This document shows, in pieces, positions 25,355 through 40,300 of a stretch of 64,000 nucleotides of DNA. The position numbers were made by a program, and so were the translations under genes. The stretch comes from Cheilinus undulatus (taxonomy: Eukaryota; Chordata; Actinopteri; Labriformes; Labridae): assembly GCF_018320785.1 (NCBI RefSeq), contig NC_054884.1, positions 17,795,667 through 17,859,666 on the forward strand. Direction: 5' to 3'. The notes beneath the pieces were generated by a model. The model had not been told where the DNA came from. It ran no database searches and saw nothing but the letters and a program-made list of their open reading frames with translations. Each line of letters starts with the position of its first letter. Position 1 is the stretch's first letter.

Positions 25355-28300
25355 GTGAGTGAAGGCCTTGTCCAGAGTCGGTCATACCAAAGACAATGTT
25401 AGGACTGTGATATCTATTTTTATTTTATATTTGATCAAATATAAATCATACTAGTGATCTGCCTATGAATCTGTGTAATGAATTTATATTTAAGTTATAA
25501 CCTACATGTGCAGACTGGCAAAGGATTTCAATAAGGTTTCCTTCTCCATGAGTTAAGGTGGGAGGATGATGGTGAGGGTGTTATAAAGTCTTGTAGGTAG
25601 TCTCTAGAGGACTGTATTACACATGTATGACAAAATCACATTGAAATGATTCCTAAAACTGAACTATGTCTGAAAATCAAACAAATATACACAAAATTTT
25701 ACCCTAACAATTTTGAAATTGCCCCAGGTTAATTTCTAAGGATGTAATGGTCCATTGATATAGACTGTTGACTCAATGATCTAGCGTTTAATATGAACAG
25801 AGTACATTACTTCATCTAAAGATTACTCTGACTGATTAATCTGCAGACTGGCAAATATACATATAACTTTTGTTTTTATTCTAAACTATCATTATTTTTC
25901 ATTCAATTATCTAGAGAAGCTTATTGATAAAATTATCTAACAGCTTGTTTTTTTCTAGTGTAGTGACCTACATTGAATTTCATTGACTTAAGTGCTTGTC
26001 AGCTGGTCCAGCATCATGACCCACCACCAACTTTATTGGAGATCTTGACCCAAAATTTTCAAAACAAAAATATTTTAAATTCAAGATTAATCACATTAAT
26101 TGTGATTAACTAAGATCCACAATTAGTGCACTATTATTATTATTTTTTTAAATTGTAATTAATATGCCTTAATGGCCTTTTAAACACACTTTGGTTGAGC
26201 TACTGCAGCGTCTCCCTGCAGCCACAGTGATGTAAAATATGTCCACCAGTGCTCCTTAAAGTCTCATTTCACTTTAAAAACTCACAGATAGCTCAGTAGA
26301 TGAGTCGAAAGGCATCAGTATCTTGTCTTATTAAACTCTTAGCTTTTTAGTGTTTCCTTATTTCCTTTTTAGTCCATAACAAATTCCTTTTCCATGGTTA
26401 GATTTATGTTAAAGTCTTCAATCTACCTTTAAAAAGCAAGTCTGTATCCAAACAAGAAGTCTTTTGCCCTTAGCTTGAAAAATCAAAAATGATACAGAAA
26501 AATGTTCAATTCAAAATGGTGATGGAAAGGATTGATTAATCACAAACTACAGAAATACAGAGATTAATCTCAGTTTGAAAAATGTTATCATTTGACAGCC
26601 CTAATAACAAGATATGGCTATGTAATAATGAGAGTGCTTATGAGTAAAAAAACACATGGTTCACAGTCACACTGAGTGTTAAAGGTTGAATATTCATGCA
26701 CAACTGCTGTACGTTTTCAACAAGTAACATCTTTAGTTCACTGCTACTGATTGAAGTACATGTTGCTGCTAAGGTGTTAGAAGCTTAAAAGTGGAGCAAC
26801 GCATTAACTTGAAATTTTTGGTGAATATGAACTTGACAGCACATGATGCCCATGCACATCAAAAACTTCTGAAAACATTCAACAAATTGAACAAATCTAT
26901 CAAAATGATCGAGGACTCAGTATAAGCAGGATAGCAAAAATGATCTCCATTGGTAAAGGGTCAGTTTGGCAAATTTTGCACGAAATTTGAACATGGCAAA
27001 CGTGTGTGCCAAAGTTGTCCCAAAACTTCTGATTCCTGATCAAAAGGAAAAATGTAAACACATTTGTGGAGACATTTCAAAACAAATTGAATGGAAACTT
27101 TTTTTTTTTTTTAGAAAATTGCTCAAGTTTTAAACTAATCATTTTCTGACGCCTTAGCAAAAACCCATGCACGTCAGTCAGTAGCTAGCAGTGACCTAAA
27201 GACGAGAGTTAATGGAAACTTGCAGCAGTTGTGCGTGAATACCCAAAATGGATTGTTATCCCTGGAATTACAGTAAAATAATAAACGTCCACTTATTGAC
27301 TTTCTGCCACATTTGCAACCCTCTAAAAAAAAACCCTGGTAGGTCACATTTAGGTCCCAAACTGCCAGTTAAGAACCACTGCTTTAATGGATATTAAACA
27401 ATGTCTTATGTCTTTCCACTCTTTAAACTCATTGTTTTACTGCATGTTTTGTGGTTTTTGAAAAGAAAAAGAACTACAAACAAGCTGTGTACAAAAAAAA
27501 CTTTTGTTGTGTATCAATATTAGTTTAATTACAGTAATACAATAAGGGCATCCTTAACTGACAAACAGTAGATCGCTATTTTTATTTACAATAGAGGCTA
27601 CTTCCACTCTATTAAACGACAATGTAACTGGCTACACTTGCACAATTTTGTACTATAGGTCTGAAATGACAGGGACAAATATCCTTCCTGAATAGATATG
27701 AATTTTTGAGCAAGTACCATACATTTATTAAGTCTCCTATAACATCTTAAATGTTACAAACTCCACACTCTTGTGCACAGATGCTGCCCTTCAGAGAGGA
27801 AAAAAAAAAGATGAGTCGGATGTCTTTCAGATGCTCTGGTTTGCTCGTCAAATTTCAAACGATCCTGTTAGACTGAAATCCTAGAAACTCTTGCTGCTTT
27901 GCTCTTTTGGTGTGTGCCGCGGTCCTAACTTTTCTTGTGATGATGTGAAACAACGATATATTCTTTCCTTTGGGCCGGCGGTCTCAGCTCGAGAAATCAA
28001 AGGAGGCTCAGCCTCAGTGGCAGCAGGCATCTAAATTTAACATCCCACTGTGAGAGGAGAAGAGAATAGTTTTACTGCGTATACACAGTCACTCCTTTCA
28101 CTTCACTCAGTCTCTGCTCACTACTTCCCCAAAATGTTTGGCACACCTCTGAGAAACCAGGAGATTTTTTTAGAAGGTTGTAATTTAGGGACTGCCAAAA
28201 ATGATTGTGAGGAGGGGAGGGGAAACTTCTGGGTCAGGGTTTAAAAAAACAACATCCAGCATGCTTTAAGAAGCCTTTTTTTCGCTTTTATTTGGCTTTT

Positions 28301-31300
28301 AAAATGGTACCATGTCCTCTACATCATCCAAAAATAGGATTCTATTTCAGAGACTTCCCCATCATCAGATTCTTCTTCACTCAAAGCTCTGGGCAAATCA
28401 ATTGAAACTTCATGTAACATGTGACAATAACGGATATTTTTCTTTTGCTTGTGGTATCCATGTTGAAGGTTGATCTGTTTTCTGATTAGGCAGTGCAGCA
28501 ATAGAAGGGAGGTTTTCCATGAAAATGTCTATCGTTTATCTGCTGGTGTGAAATAAAACAGAGGGAACACTGATGGTTTCCTCTGGGATAAAATTTAGCT
28601 GCATGGCGGTCCTTAATAGCCATTTATAAAATTGAGTTATATAAACAATCTTAACAACACAAGGTGCAACAAAACAAACTTTTAGGATATTCAACAACTG
28701 ATATTGAAATTTTGTCAGTATGAGGTTAGACACAATTGAAGAACAGCTTTGGGTAAATATTAGCCAACAGTGGTTCAAGTGTTAAGGGTTTTCCATCACA
28801 AGTCAGCAGCACCACCATGAATGAGGTACAGCAACAGAGCGGCAGCTTCTGGTGGCTCTACCTGCTTCCATGTAGCATTTTTATGCTACATCCAGTGTTT
28901 CTATGGCACTGATAAACATTTTATTTCTGCCATGGCAGCTCTGTTATTGCAACTATTGACAAGCAAGGCCAACCATAAGGCGGGATATGGGGGAGAGCTT
29001 TCAGGGCACAGCCAGACTGGGGGCCCATGGAGGTCAGCAAAATCCTGGTTCATTGTAAGTTAAGCTGTGATAACCATATTTTTTTTATGCCTGAATAATG
29101 ACCACTCTGATCAAAGCAACAAAAAATAATTTCATTTATTTATGCTGTAGTACAATATACCTTTTTTAAAATTTAAACCCATATTTTTAATGCAGAAATA
29201 CCTTATTAGTGATGTTAACAATGCGAATAAATAAAGTATAAAAGACTGAGAAAACTTTTTTGGAAAAGAATAGACTTATTGGGATGAGACAAAATGGGTT
29301 GCAAGTGGCAAAAGTTGGCAAAAAGAAGTTGCAGAAAATGGCAAAAAGCAGCAAAAAAATTAGCAAAACACAATGCTACCATGGCTGCAAAGGTGCAAAA
29401 TGGGGTTAAAATTAGGGGGAAAGTGGTAAAACTGAGGTAAGGTGGCTTAAAAAAATGATAAAAATGGGCAAAAGTGGCAAGAACGGACAAGAAGCAGCAA
29501 AAAAGTGTCAAGTGGCAAAACATGGTCAAATATTGGCAAAAGATCGCATGGATAAAAAGTGCCAAAAAGGGGCAAAGGGTGGTCAGAATGGCATAAATTG
29601 GCAAAAAGTATTGAAAAAAAATTGGTAAAAAGCTGCTAAAAGGGACAAAAATGAATAAAACCTGGCTATATATAGGCATAAAGCAGCAAAAATGGCAAAA
29701 GGTGGCTAAATTAGGCAAAAAAATATGTTCCAGAAATAGGGAAAAAATGGTAACTTGACAAAAAAAAAATTACAAACATAGGCCAGACTGTGGCAAAAAA
29801 GGGCAAAAGGCAGTTTTTAAAAAGTGGCAAAACTAGGATAAACGTGGCAAAAGGATGCATCAATAATGGATGGAAAAAGTGGTGAAATGGGTTAAGAAGT
29901 AGCATGAATAAATTATTCTAACATCAGAACCCAATAATAGCCATCATAACTGGGGAGGGCCTGTTCTCTGGGTTTGTCAGGGGTCTGGCCAAACCTGTGA
30001 GCAGGCCTGATGACAAAACACCATAAAACTATAAAATTTGAAGATATCTCTGGTTTTGAAAAACGTTGTAAATATTTAAAGTAATGTAAGTGTTCAACTA
30101 AAGATATTCATAACATAGGAAAAGTCTTTTTTTTTTTAATTATAGGAGACATGACAATGCAAAAATTCTACATGTTGCACCTTTAAAGTTGAAATGGAAG
30201 ATCAGTGTCTTATATTTGTCACATTTTTAATCTGCAAACATTAACAGCAACTTATAACTTAGTTTGAAGAAAACCTCTTTCCTTGCTCACTGTCGCTGTC
30301 TATAATGCAATGATGAATATCATTTGTAATGTCTTGGTGAATATCGTTTAGTATGTTTGTGCTAGTTAGCCGTAAAGTTGATCCTAATAATGCAGGACTC
30401 CTGTCCTGTGTAGTAAGGAAGAGGACTACTGTGGATGTGTTGCTTATCTACATAAAATCTATGATGTTTTAGGATACAGCGCAGCATCTGGAGTATCTAA
30501 TGGACAAGGACCACAGCTTAATGGTAAATCAATACTATCTTCACTTTCTGTATTTCTGAGACACAAAATTCTTCTTGTTGGATTCCATGAAGACAGATCT
30601 TCTCTCGCTGTTCTGATCTTTCCAGGTAGGAATGGTAGAGGCGTTGGAGGAATGCTGATGCCATCAAAAGGTAAATTCATGTTTTATTTGGTTAGACACA
30701 AATTTATCTTTTCAGAATAATTTTTAAAGTTGTTGATTTTTACAATTTTTGTTAGGTGTGGGTCAGGCAATGGGAGCACAGAATGGATATGGTGGATACC
30801 CTTCTAAAGGCATGGGTGAGGGACATAAATCTGTTTTGCAGACTTGTCTGTTTTTTTAAAGAAATGCTGTTTTTAAATGTAAATTTGGCTTATTTGAATC
30901 ATAAATATATTTTTTGTTCTGTTTAAGGCTATGGAGCTGCTGCTGGTGTCGCAAATGGACAAGGTGGAAAATCACAGGGTTTGTATTCTTCCTTTGGGGA
31001 CCCATCTCTCTATTTGATATCAAGTTAAACCAGCAGATGGCAGCAAATGCAAAATATGTGGTCTCTGTTCAACAACTTTTCTCAAATCCTGTGGTTTAAA
31101 AGGGGATTTTGGTCGTTTTTAGCTCCTTATAGGCAAGGCAATCTTATTTAAAGAGCACAAAAGCATTTCAAAGGGATCAACAAAGTTCAAAGTAAAACAT
31201 TTATAGTACTTATGCACTAGAAATAAGAAAATATAAAGTATGTGAGAATATGAGGTCCAAAAAGAAATATGGAAAAAATAAAAGAATAAGTACAGTATAG

Positions 31301-34300
31301 ATAATCAGTAATAACAGGGCTATAGTGTCCCTGACAATGGGGTCTTATTGTCCCCACAGACAGATTTTCTGTTCTTGCCCAAAGAGATTCTGTTTAAAGG
31401 GACCCTGTATGTCAAGACATGTTGATACGTTGGATTAACATTTGTGTCTTTTGTATGTATGTCAAACATAAAACTATGTAGATTCCTCCATTTGGAGAAC
31501 ATGTCAAATAAATTTAGACATTGCTGCCATTGTTGTGCAATGCACTCTTGCACAACAATGGTTCGAATGAAAAAAAGCTTTAAGGAAAACGCTCCCTAGG
31601 AAGAACAATGCACCAATTTTACATCACTACCCAGTGTGCTTTGTGCAATTATGACAACATACATGTTAACTTATGTTTTAGATTTTCTCAAAATATTAAA
31701 ATGTACTGTTTCTATGCAGTTTCTTTGTACAGAGCCAGAGAAGCTGGTCAGTTTATCTCTAGTAGAATAGATTCTTCTAATAGTATTCTAACATGCCTTC
31801 CAGAAAAAGCCTGTTAAACAGCTGTAGTTCATTTAAAATCCATCTGCGAGACTCCTGACCAAAGTAAAGGACATCAAACACATAACCCCAGTGCCCAGAT
31901 GATTTTAGAATATATTTTAATTTTTTTGTAGTTTATAAGTCACTGACCAGCACAGACCAAGAGTACATTTCTGGAGCAAATTGATGAGCCCCAAACTTGA
32001 ATATTTTTAAACCCAGGTGGAAAACGTTTTCATGTGCCTTTGAATAAACCCTACACCTCACGCCTAAGTTTCATTGTAGTCCTAACTGCCTTTTGTAATT
32101 GATTGTATTATTCTATTTATACATTTTAACTTAATGCCTCTTTTGAACTGACTTTATTCTCTCAATTGTTTTATGTACTTAGTACTTTTATTTATATTGT
32201 AATATTTGCATCTGTGTTGTCTATCTTGTGTTGATGCTTCTTTTACCTATGTTATGCCTGAAATGTGCTGTATAAAAAAACATGCCTTGCCTTACAACAT
32301 ACATATAAAGACATTAAAGACATCTAAATTAACATCCGAGGGTTAACATCTGTCTTAATCTGCACAGCAGAACATCTTCCTGAGTTTTAGGCTCACAGCT
32401 GCCCTGGAAACCCTCACAGGAGTGCTGTTATAGTGAAATCTAACCTCAGCCTTGAACCCAAAAACTTCACCGATTGAAAATGGAATGATTAAAATAACTG
32501 ACAAATACTTCAGTCCTCAAACTTTCTCTGTATGTGCGTTTTAATTCCAGGAGGAAATCCAGCAGCTCTACCCAATGGAAATGGAGCTAAATCAAATGGT
32601 CTGTGTTTTAAATTCTCCCTCACAAGTTTCACCTCAGCCATTATTTGCTGCAGTGCAGTCATAGTCATTCTGGTGTCATTATTCCAGGATATGGAGTTCA
32701 AGCTGGCCCGGCCAATGGACAACAAATGAAAGGCAATGGTATGACACAAATGAATTCTCATTAAGCATTCATGCACACTCAAACAGAAACACACTTATGT
32801 CCAGTGTTTCTGTCTTTAAGGTTATGGTGCTCAGGCTGGTGCATACGGTGGACAAGGAACCAAAGGCAACGGTATTTTGATTTGATAATGTATCATATCA
32901 GAGATGAATCATATTTTTATGTGAGCCACTTGTGATATTTTTTCAAATCCCTACCAAAACACTCATGTGTAGTCTCTGTGTGTTTGTTTCCATGCTTGGC
33001 TCTTAGGTCATGGGGCTGTAGCTGGTGTTGGAACTGGAGCCAAATCAAATGGTGACAGACCATTTTGATGAAATGTCTTTCATTTATTTGCTCTGAATAG
33101 ATTATAAAGAAAAATGTGTTATGTTTGCAGGTGATGGTGCTGCAGCAGGTGGATTTGGAATGAAAGGCAATGGTGGGTACTCTCTGTTATATAGTTGTTA
33201 AGTTGTCCAATTTTATAATAATATAATTGCATGACTGGATAATACACAGCTGGAAATGTCTAATGCCATAGGCAGGTCTCCATATGATTCGAGAAGGCAA
33301 TAGATCTAAAGAAGTTGTTTTTGTTTTTGCAACATCGCCTATGTTCTAACTCATATTGATGACTATTAGTTGTAATAAATCCTGGTGTTTGTTGCAGGAT
33401 ATGGAGCTCAAGCTGGTCCAACTAATGGACAACAAATGAAAGGCAATGGTATGAAAACGTCCCATAAATGAGGAGCAGCACACACAAGTTCTGTACATGC
33501 ACACGCTGAGCAACATCACAGTCAAACTATACTGTTCACTCTCTGACAGGATACAGCGCACAGGCTGGTGGATATGGAGGACAAGCTACTAAAGGAAATG
33601 GTATTTTTAAATCATATGATTTCAAGGGCAAACTTTTTTTTAGTTTACGACCCATTTAAACTTCTAAACTCTTACAACCGCATAGCTTTAAACATTTGAC
33701 TCCTTACAACATCACGAGATATATTTGATCGCTGATTATTTTTCCTTTAATAAATGTATTGCCTAATTTTTTTAACTTTAAAGTTAATAACTTGTTTGTT
33801 GCTTTTTACTGCTAAAAGATACTTCAGTAAATATAAATATTGTATATATTTGCAGGTAATGGTGCTGCAGCAGGTGCACAAAGTGGACTTGGAACTAAAG
33901 GTAAGCATTATTATGTTAATATGTATTTACTGATACAATAATTTATCATAATCAGGTTTGGTTAAAGGGAGTGGAATCTGAAGAAGTCTGAAAGGGTTTT
34001 GATTTAAAAATTGCTGCTTTAGATGCCAAAAGTTTGTCCTTGCATCACCCAGCACTTCTAACTTTAGAGTTGTTTGTCTGGTTGGTTAATATGCAGCATA
34101 AAAAAAGACTTTAGGTGCCAGGAAGAGGAGGATGTCATCTTGTAGAACTGGCAAAATATTGCACTTAGCTCCCAAGTGTTCTACATACAGTCATGTGCAT
34201 AAGTTTTAGGCATATAGGGAGCCAAGGATTCATTAGGGGGCCCGATGTGCCACGGTGCAGGACTGGAGCACAGGAGGTTGACCAGAGTCAAGAGGAACAC

Positions 34301-37300
34301 GTCAACACACACGTGTGTCAGCCAAGGTCAAACTCAATGGCATTTCTTTTGTCTGGGCCTGGTGTTACACCTGGAGACCACCAGCAGTTTTTCAGCCATT
34401 TGGTCATCCACACAGCATAGCCAGAGGCTCGTGGCAACCCTACTTCCTGCCAGGACACTACCTTATACCACGCTTACTCATCACATTCACCCTTTACTCC
34501 ACCCTAAAGGTGTGGAATTTGTTATTTTTTCAACACATTATTTTCCCAAGCCCCTAGTGATGTGCAAGGACATTTAGAGCACGACCTGGGTTGTCAATCT
34601 CCCCTCCCACCTGATAGCTCCCTCAGACAGATTAACCTATTATAACACGCCTTACTTCAGCCTCAATTTTTGGCTCAAACAGGCCCAAAAGTTATGCACA
34701 GTACTAAGAGTTTTAAAAATTCTCTTTCTTCTATAGGATATGGTGCTGGATCTGGTGTTCCTAATGGAAATGGGGCTAAGACTAATGGTAATGTAAAAAT
34801 TATAACATGCATTACAGCTATGATCAGCATCTACAGCTTTAAATCCCATTTGAATATACATTTAATGAAAATGGTATAACATCTTTGTAATTATTGCTTT
34901 TCAGGTCAGGGAGCTGCAGCAGGACAGGCCAACGGCAATGGGGCAAGACCAAACGGTAGGAACTGTAAAATCATTTCATTTGAGCATGCAACTGTTCTAG
35001 ACTTGTGCTTTTATTTATGTTTACATGACTACAGCTAACTCCTGTATTTTACAGGACATTCTGCAGCTGGAAATAAAGCAATGAAAGGCTTTGGCCGACC
35101 ATTTGGTGCAGGTGACCCATCTTTTGCTACCTTGCTGCCTGAAAATTCATGAATATGCATTTTTACGCTCTATTGATGCACATGTGTTTCTGTGATTTCA
35201 GGTGCAGGCATGGGAGTTCCCCAGCTCGCCAGAAACCAAGGTGAGTGTAGGTCATAAAACCTTACATATTAAACACTTAGACCCAGGATGGCTAAGATGA
35301 TGAAGTTCAACAGAGAATCAGTGATTTAAGTGACTTTGAATGTGCCATGCTACAAAAACAATTTAAAAGCCTGTGAGACTATCAGCCATGGCACGTTCAA
35401 GGTTACTTAAATCGCCTTTCTTCCACATTCTGATGCTCAGTTTGAACTTCAGCAGGTTGTCTTGACGTTTCTGCATGCCTAATTGCTGCCACATGATTGG
35501 CTGATTAGATATTTGTATGTATGAGAAGTTGAACAGGTGTACCTAATAAAGTGATCAGTGAGTGTTTTATATCAGTGAAATTGTCTTTATTTGTTCTCCA
35601 GGATATGGCAGTAATGGTCATAATGGTTATGGAGCTCAACCAAGGGAAGGTGAGTTACACTGAAGTCTGTTTTCATTGATATCACTTGCTGATTTATGAA
35701 GAAATGTGAACATTGATGTGCATGCTGAACTTTTAGGCTTTAATGGTGGTTTTGGGAGTGCTGGTTTAGGTCTAGGACCTCGCTATGGAAATGGAGGAAT
35801 GAAAGGACCAAAGCAAGGTACTATTTCTATCTCTTAATTAATTTATGATTTATGATGTTAAAATAACCAATGCATCTGAAACCCCTGTTATAAATTTAGG
35901 ATATGGTGCTACAACTGGTGCCTCGAATGGACAAGGTGCTAAAACAAACGGTAAACCTTTAATACAGTATGAGATTCAAAAACAGATCCACTTGAAATGT
36001 GACTGGCCTCTTAAATTAATGTGCCAATTTTAAAGGTTACTCTGGAGCCAGAGCCCCCACTGGGAATGGAGTCTTACCAAATGGTGGGTTAATCCTGCAA
36101 TAAATGTTTTGGTTTTTTTTTTTTTATGTTAATCAAAATTCAAAGTGAAATGCTTTAATTTTTGTGACTGTTAAGGTTATGGATATCCAAGTGGTGGGGC
36201 TACCAAGCCAGCAAAACCAGGTAAATAAGGAGTCATATTAAGTACGTTATCTTTAATTAGATCTAAGTAGTTTCCCTAGTAATTTCATAGTATAAAGTGT
36301 AATTGTCTAGTAATTTCTCAAGAAGTATTTACCTTCTAATATTTACCTTCTGTTAATGTATTATCAAGTATTTTCAATTCTCTGGTTTTCTGGTAGTATT
36401 TTACTCTAGACCCCTAACCCTAAAACATACTTGAAATTATTCAGGAAGAGCTCACCTTAATATAGTGTGCCAAAATAAAGAATATACCTGGGAATTATCC
36501 AGTAACTTATGTTGAACATTTTCATCTTATTTCTGATAAATTACCTGGTAAAATCCCACCTAAATGCCAGATATTTGTCACAATATTGCGAGAGTTGGGG
36601 TTAGGGATAGGGTAAGTACCGCTTAATTACCAGAGAATTGCCATAATATGGGAATTACTTGATAATTAATACATTATTTCTAGCTTTTACTCTGCAAAAT
36701 GACAGCTTATTACTAGGTAATTACCACCTTATTCTCGAGAAATTTCTAGATAATTAGACTTGTTTCTATAAAAGTACTAGTTAATAAGGGCCCTCACCAA
36801 GTGCTATTGACTAGTTTAACATGACAGTTTTAATTAACATCCAACCCTTGTTTGAAAATGTTATTTTTTACTAATGGTTTAGATTTTTCCAGACAGAAAC
36901 ACTTCATTTACAATACGCAACATGGATGCATTTTGAAACTGATAAATTTCAGAACCCTGATTTTTACTTTTCTCTGATTTTCTTCATTTCATGTTGTAGG
37001 TTATGGCAATGGTCAAAATATGTATGGTGCAAAACCAAATGGTAAGATTGTCTCTTCTTTATAAAGTCTTGTTTAATTGTTGGGAATGCATTAATGATAT
37101 CTATTGACAATAAAATTAAAATACTTTTCTATATTTTTAAAGGATATGGAGCCTCCAGAGGAGGTGCAGCGAAACCCCAACCAGGTAGAACTTGACCTAA
37201 AAACATGCAAATATAAAAAGTAAATGTACAAACACATACCTAATATAGACATATTTGTTAAATTTTGATTAAATCTTAAGGTCCTGGAAATGGAGCGGTT

Positions 37301-40300
37301 CCTAATGGATATCAAGCTAAACCAAATGGTAAGTTCTGTTTAATGTTAGAGTTTTTAATAGCACTTTGTTTTTTTAGTTTGAATTTATATCTATGTGATG
37401 TTGTGTTTGATCTGAGGTTATGGAGCTGGAGCCGGTGCAGTCAAAGGAAATGGAGCCAAATCCAATGGTAAAAACAACTATTAAAAATGTGTTGTTTTTC
37501 TACATTTGTACACAGTTTAACACCAACATGTATGCAGGGTTTCAAATGCCAAAGTTAGAGTAAAAAGTAATTCAGTGGATTGTGTTGATTTCACTTTGAT
37601 GTAGGCCAATCTGTTTTCTCATCTATAGAACCAAAGAGTTCTCTGTAATGAATGCTTGCATTTATGCTGCTCCCTGCTGGACAACATTACAGTGCCTGTA
37701 AAAAGTATTCACCTCTTTTATTGAGTTTATAAATCAATCATGGTCAATATAATATGGCTTTAATGACAAAAAAATGACAACAAATCCTCTTTAACGTTAA
37801 CGTGAAAACATATTTCTACAAGGTAATGTCAAAGAAAAATATGTAAGTGACTGCATAAAGATTTACTCTCTTTAAAGTGACTGACCTAATTCAATAGAGG
37901 TCCAGCCAAATGTTGCTAATAGCCTTACAATTAGTGAGTACAGTAAATGTGTCCCAAGTGATTGTAGAATAAAGACACCTGTGTCTGGAAGGTCCAGTCA
38001 GTGGTTAATCAGTATTCCTGGCTACCATTACACAATGAAGACAAAAGAACACTCTATACATAAGTATAAGTCAGGAGATGGGTACAAAAAAATCCAAGGC
38101 ACTGATCATCCCCTGGAGTTCAGTTAAATCCATCATTAAGAAATGGAAGGAATATGGCACATGTGTAAATCTGCCTAGATCAGGCCATCCTCACAAATTG
38201 AGTGACCATGCAAGGAGACTAGTGAGAGAGGCCACCAAGACACCTATGACTACTCTGAAGGAGTTACAAGCAGCCATAAGTCAAATGAGCATCCATATCA
38301 GGCTAGTTAAAGGAATATAGCTTTAATTGAGATCAGCTTTATTTTGTTTTATGGTGATAAATGTACACGTTATTTATGCATTTATGTTTTTGTTCATTTT
38401 GATTTGAGTATTAAAATCTACCATAATTGCCATCCTTAGCCACTCCTTGCTCTGTTTTCCTTTGAGGTCATGGAGTTAAAAATGGTGCTACCCTTGGTGG
38501 ATATGGAGGGATGCTTAATGGTAACTTTAAGTCATCAATCATTAGATTAACTTAAGAAATTTAAAAACAAATGTTTTTTTTTTGCCTTAAAATGACAATG
38601 ACAAAATATTTTTTGCAGGATTTGGGGTCCCAAGCAGAAGTTTAAAACCACAAACTAACAAAGGTGTAGGAGCTGTGTTGCCAGGTGAAGGTGCAAAGTC
38701 ACTGGGAAATGGTGAGTTTTGTGTTTCATATAATCTTCCTTAATCTTATCTTATTCACATTTGTGATTTGCGATTAAAATGCTGTGTTTCACAGGTTATG
38801 GCGGTGTTGTTGGTGTACCTAACGGACAGTTCACAAAATCAGCCAACCCTGGTAAATGATCCTGTACATGCATGTGTTTAATTTCGCTCTGCTATTAAAT
38901 TATCAGTGAAAATGTGTTTTTGATTTGACTAATGTTTCTTGGTTGTATTTTTAGGGTATGGCCAGATGCCTTATGGGAAAGGCACAGGTGCAACAAATGG
39001 AAAGAGTCTGAAAGGTGAAGTTCTCTCTCCTGAGCAGCCAAGCGCAGCACCGGAGGATATTGTCCCTCAGCAAGCCGTAACTGACGGTCCAGCACCCAGC
39101 GCCCCTGAGCCCACCAGCGGCATCATCGTCATGGTGACACAAGAGGGACATCACAAACTGCCCTCACCTGTGCCACAAAGCAAAAGCTACAAGACACCAC
39201 TGATCCCTCTGGCTACACCAGAACCAGCTCCAGTGATTCCCCAAGAACCAGAACCTGCACCTGAAACCACACTTGAACCTTCTGCTAAAGGTCCAGTGGT
39301 GGTAACATCTGGACCAGCACCAGAGCCAGAAGCAGCACTCCCTCAAGGCAAGTATCCCATACATGGACCTGTAAATCTGTAAAGTGTTTCTGCAAGAAGT
39401 AAAATATTCAGAATATTGTAAAATCAGAATAGCTTTTCTCTTGTTGAGAAGTAAAGTGAGATAATGCCAAGACATTCTGGCTGCAGACTGTAGAACTCAG
39501 ACGCCCCTTCTTGCAGACCACTAATGTGAGATGTCTGTCAGAACGAGAGTGCTGTAATTTGCTGGTACAATGTATTTCAGTTTCAGATTTTTTAACCAAG
39601 GCTAAAATTATGTATAGATCCATCTAAGAAGTAGCTATGCAACAGTGGAACACTTCAGCTTCACCAGCTTTAGCTAAAGCTAAAATAGCTACAGTAGCTG
39701 TGTAGTTGTGTTACTACACAGACCAATGTAGCTAAGCCCCTATTTACATGATAATGTTTTCAGGTGAAAATGTAAAACTTTTGTTGCGTTTTGGCTGCCT
39801 GTCTTCATGAGAATGTCGTTTTTGGGTGCCTGAAAACAAGCAAGTGAAAAGCTTTCAAAACACCCCCCGTGTCTGTCTCAATGATGACAGGCAAAACACA
39901 ACAATCGCACGTACACACTGTGGTTGCAGTCAGTTGCCATCGGCGAGTAGGGTCAGCTCCAAGGAAGGAAGGATCTCCACGCATGCATATGTTTTGGTTC
40001 ATTGCAAAATCAGACCAACTACTGGCCTGGCATTTATACTACAGCATGTGTTGTATTTCCTGCTGTCTCGACTGCTCAGAGACGTTTAAAAACTTGCAGT
40101 CTGCATATGGAATATTTAAATAACAAAGACTTAATACAAAGTAGAACATTGTTGTGCGAACAGGGCCTAAGTTAGCTTTAGCAACGCGAGCTATAGCAAA
40201 TGTAGCTAAAGCAAACTTAGCTGTGTAAGCTGTGTAAAAAATTTAGCAACATATGTAACATTGTTTACATTAGCTTTGTTAATACAGATCTCCACAAGCT

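Larger units (their letters stand above)
25355..30472 (+). other. Intron 1 of the calymmin-like gene (5.1 kb)
   Basis: No module-type exon was found. It holds a hAT-like element, a mariner relic and a long purine-rich degenerate repeat (separate entries). As the largest intron next to the promoter it is a plausible place for enhancers, but no specific site is claimed. Confidence 0.6.

Noticed and set aside
28319-28501. Minus-strand frame with acidic SEEESDDGEVSEIE, suggestive of a piggyBac-type N terminus
   Set aside because: Too short, and with no catalytic region or terminal repeats nearby; the resemblance could be chance.
29215-29905. Minus-strand open frames rich in Phe, Leu, Cys and His
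   Set aside because: They are translations of the degenerate TGGCAAAA array and carry no protein signal.
39164-39475. 103-residue minus-strand open frame opposite exon 30
   Set aside because: Shadow of the Pro/Glu-rich exon; low-complexity Trp/Cys/Phe text without homology.
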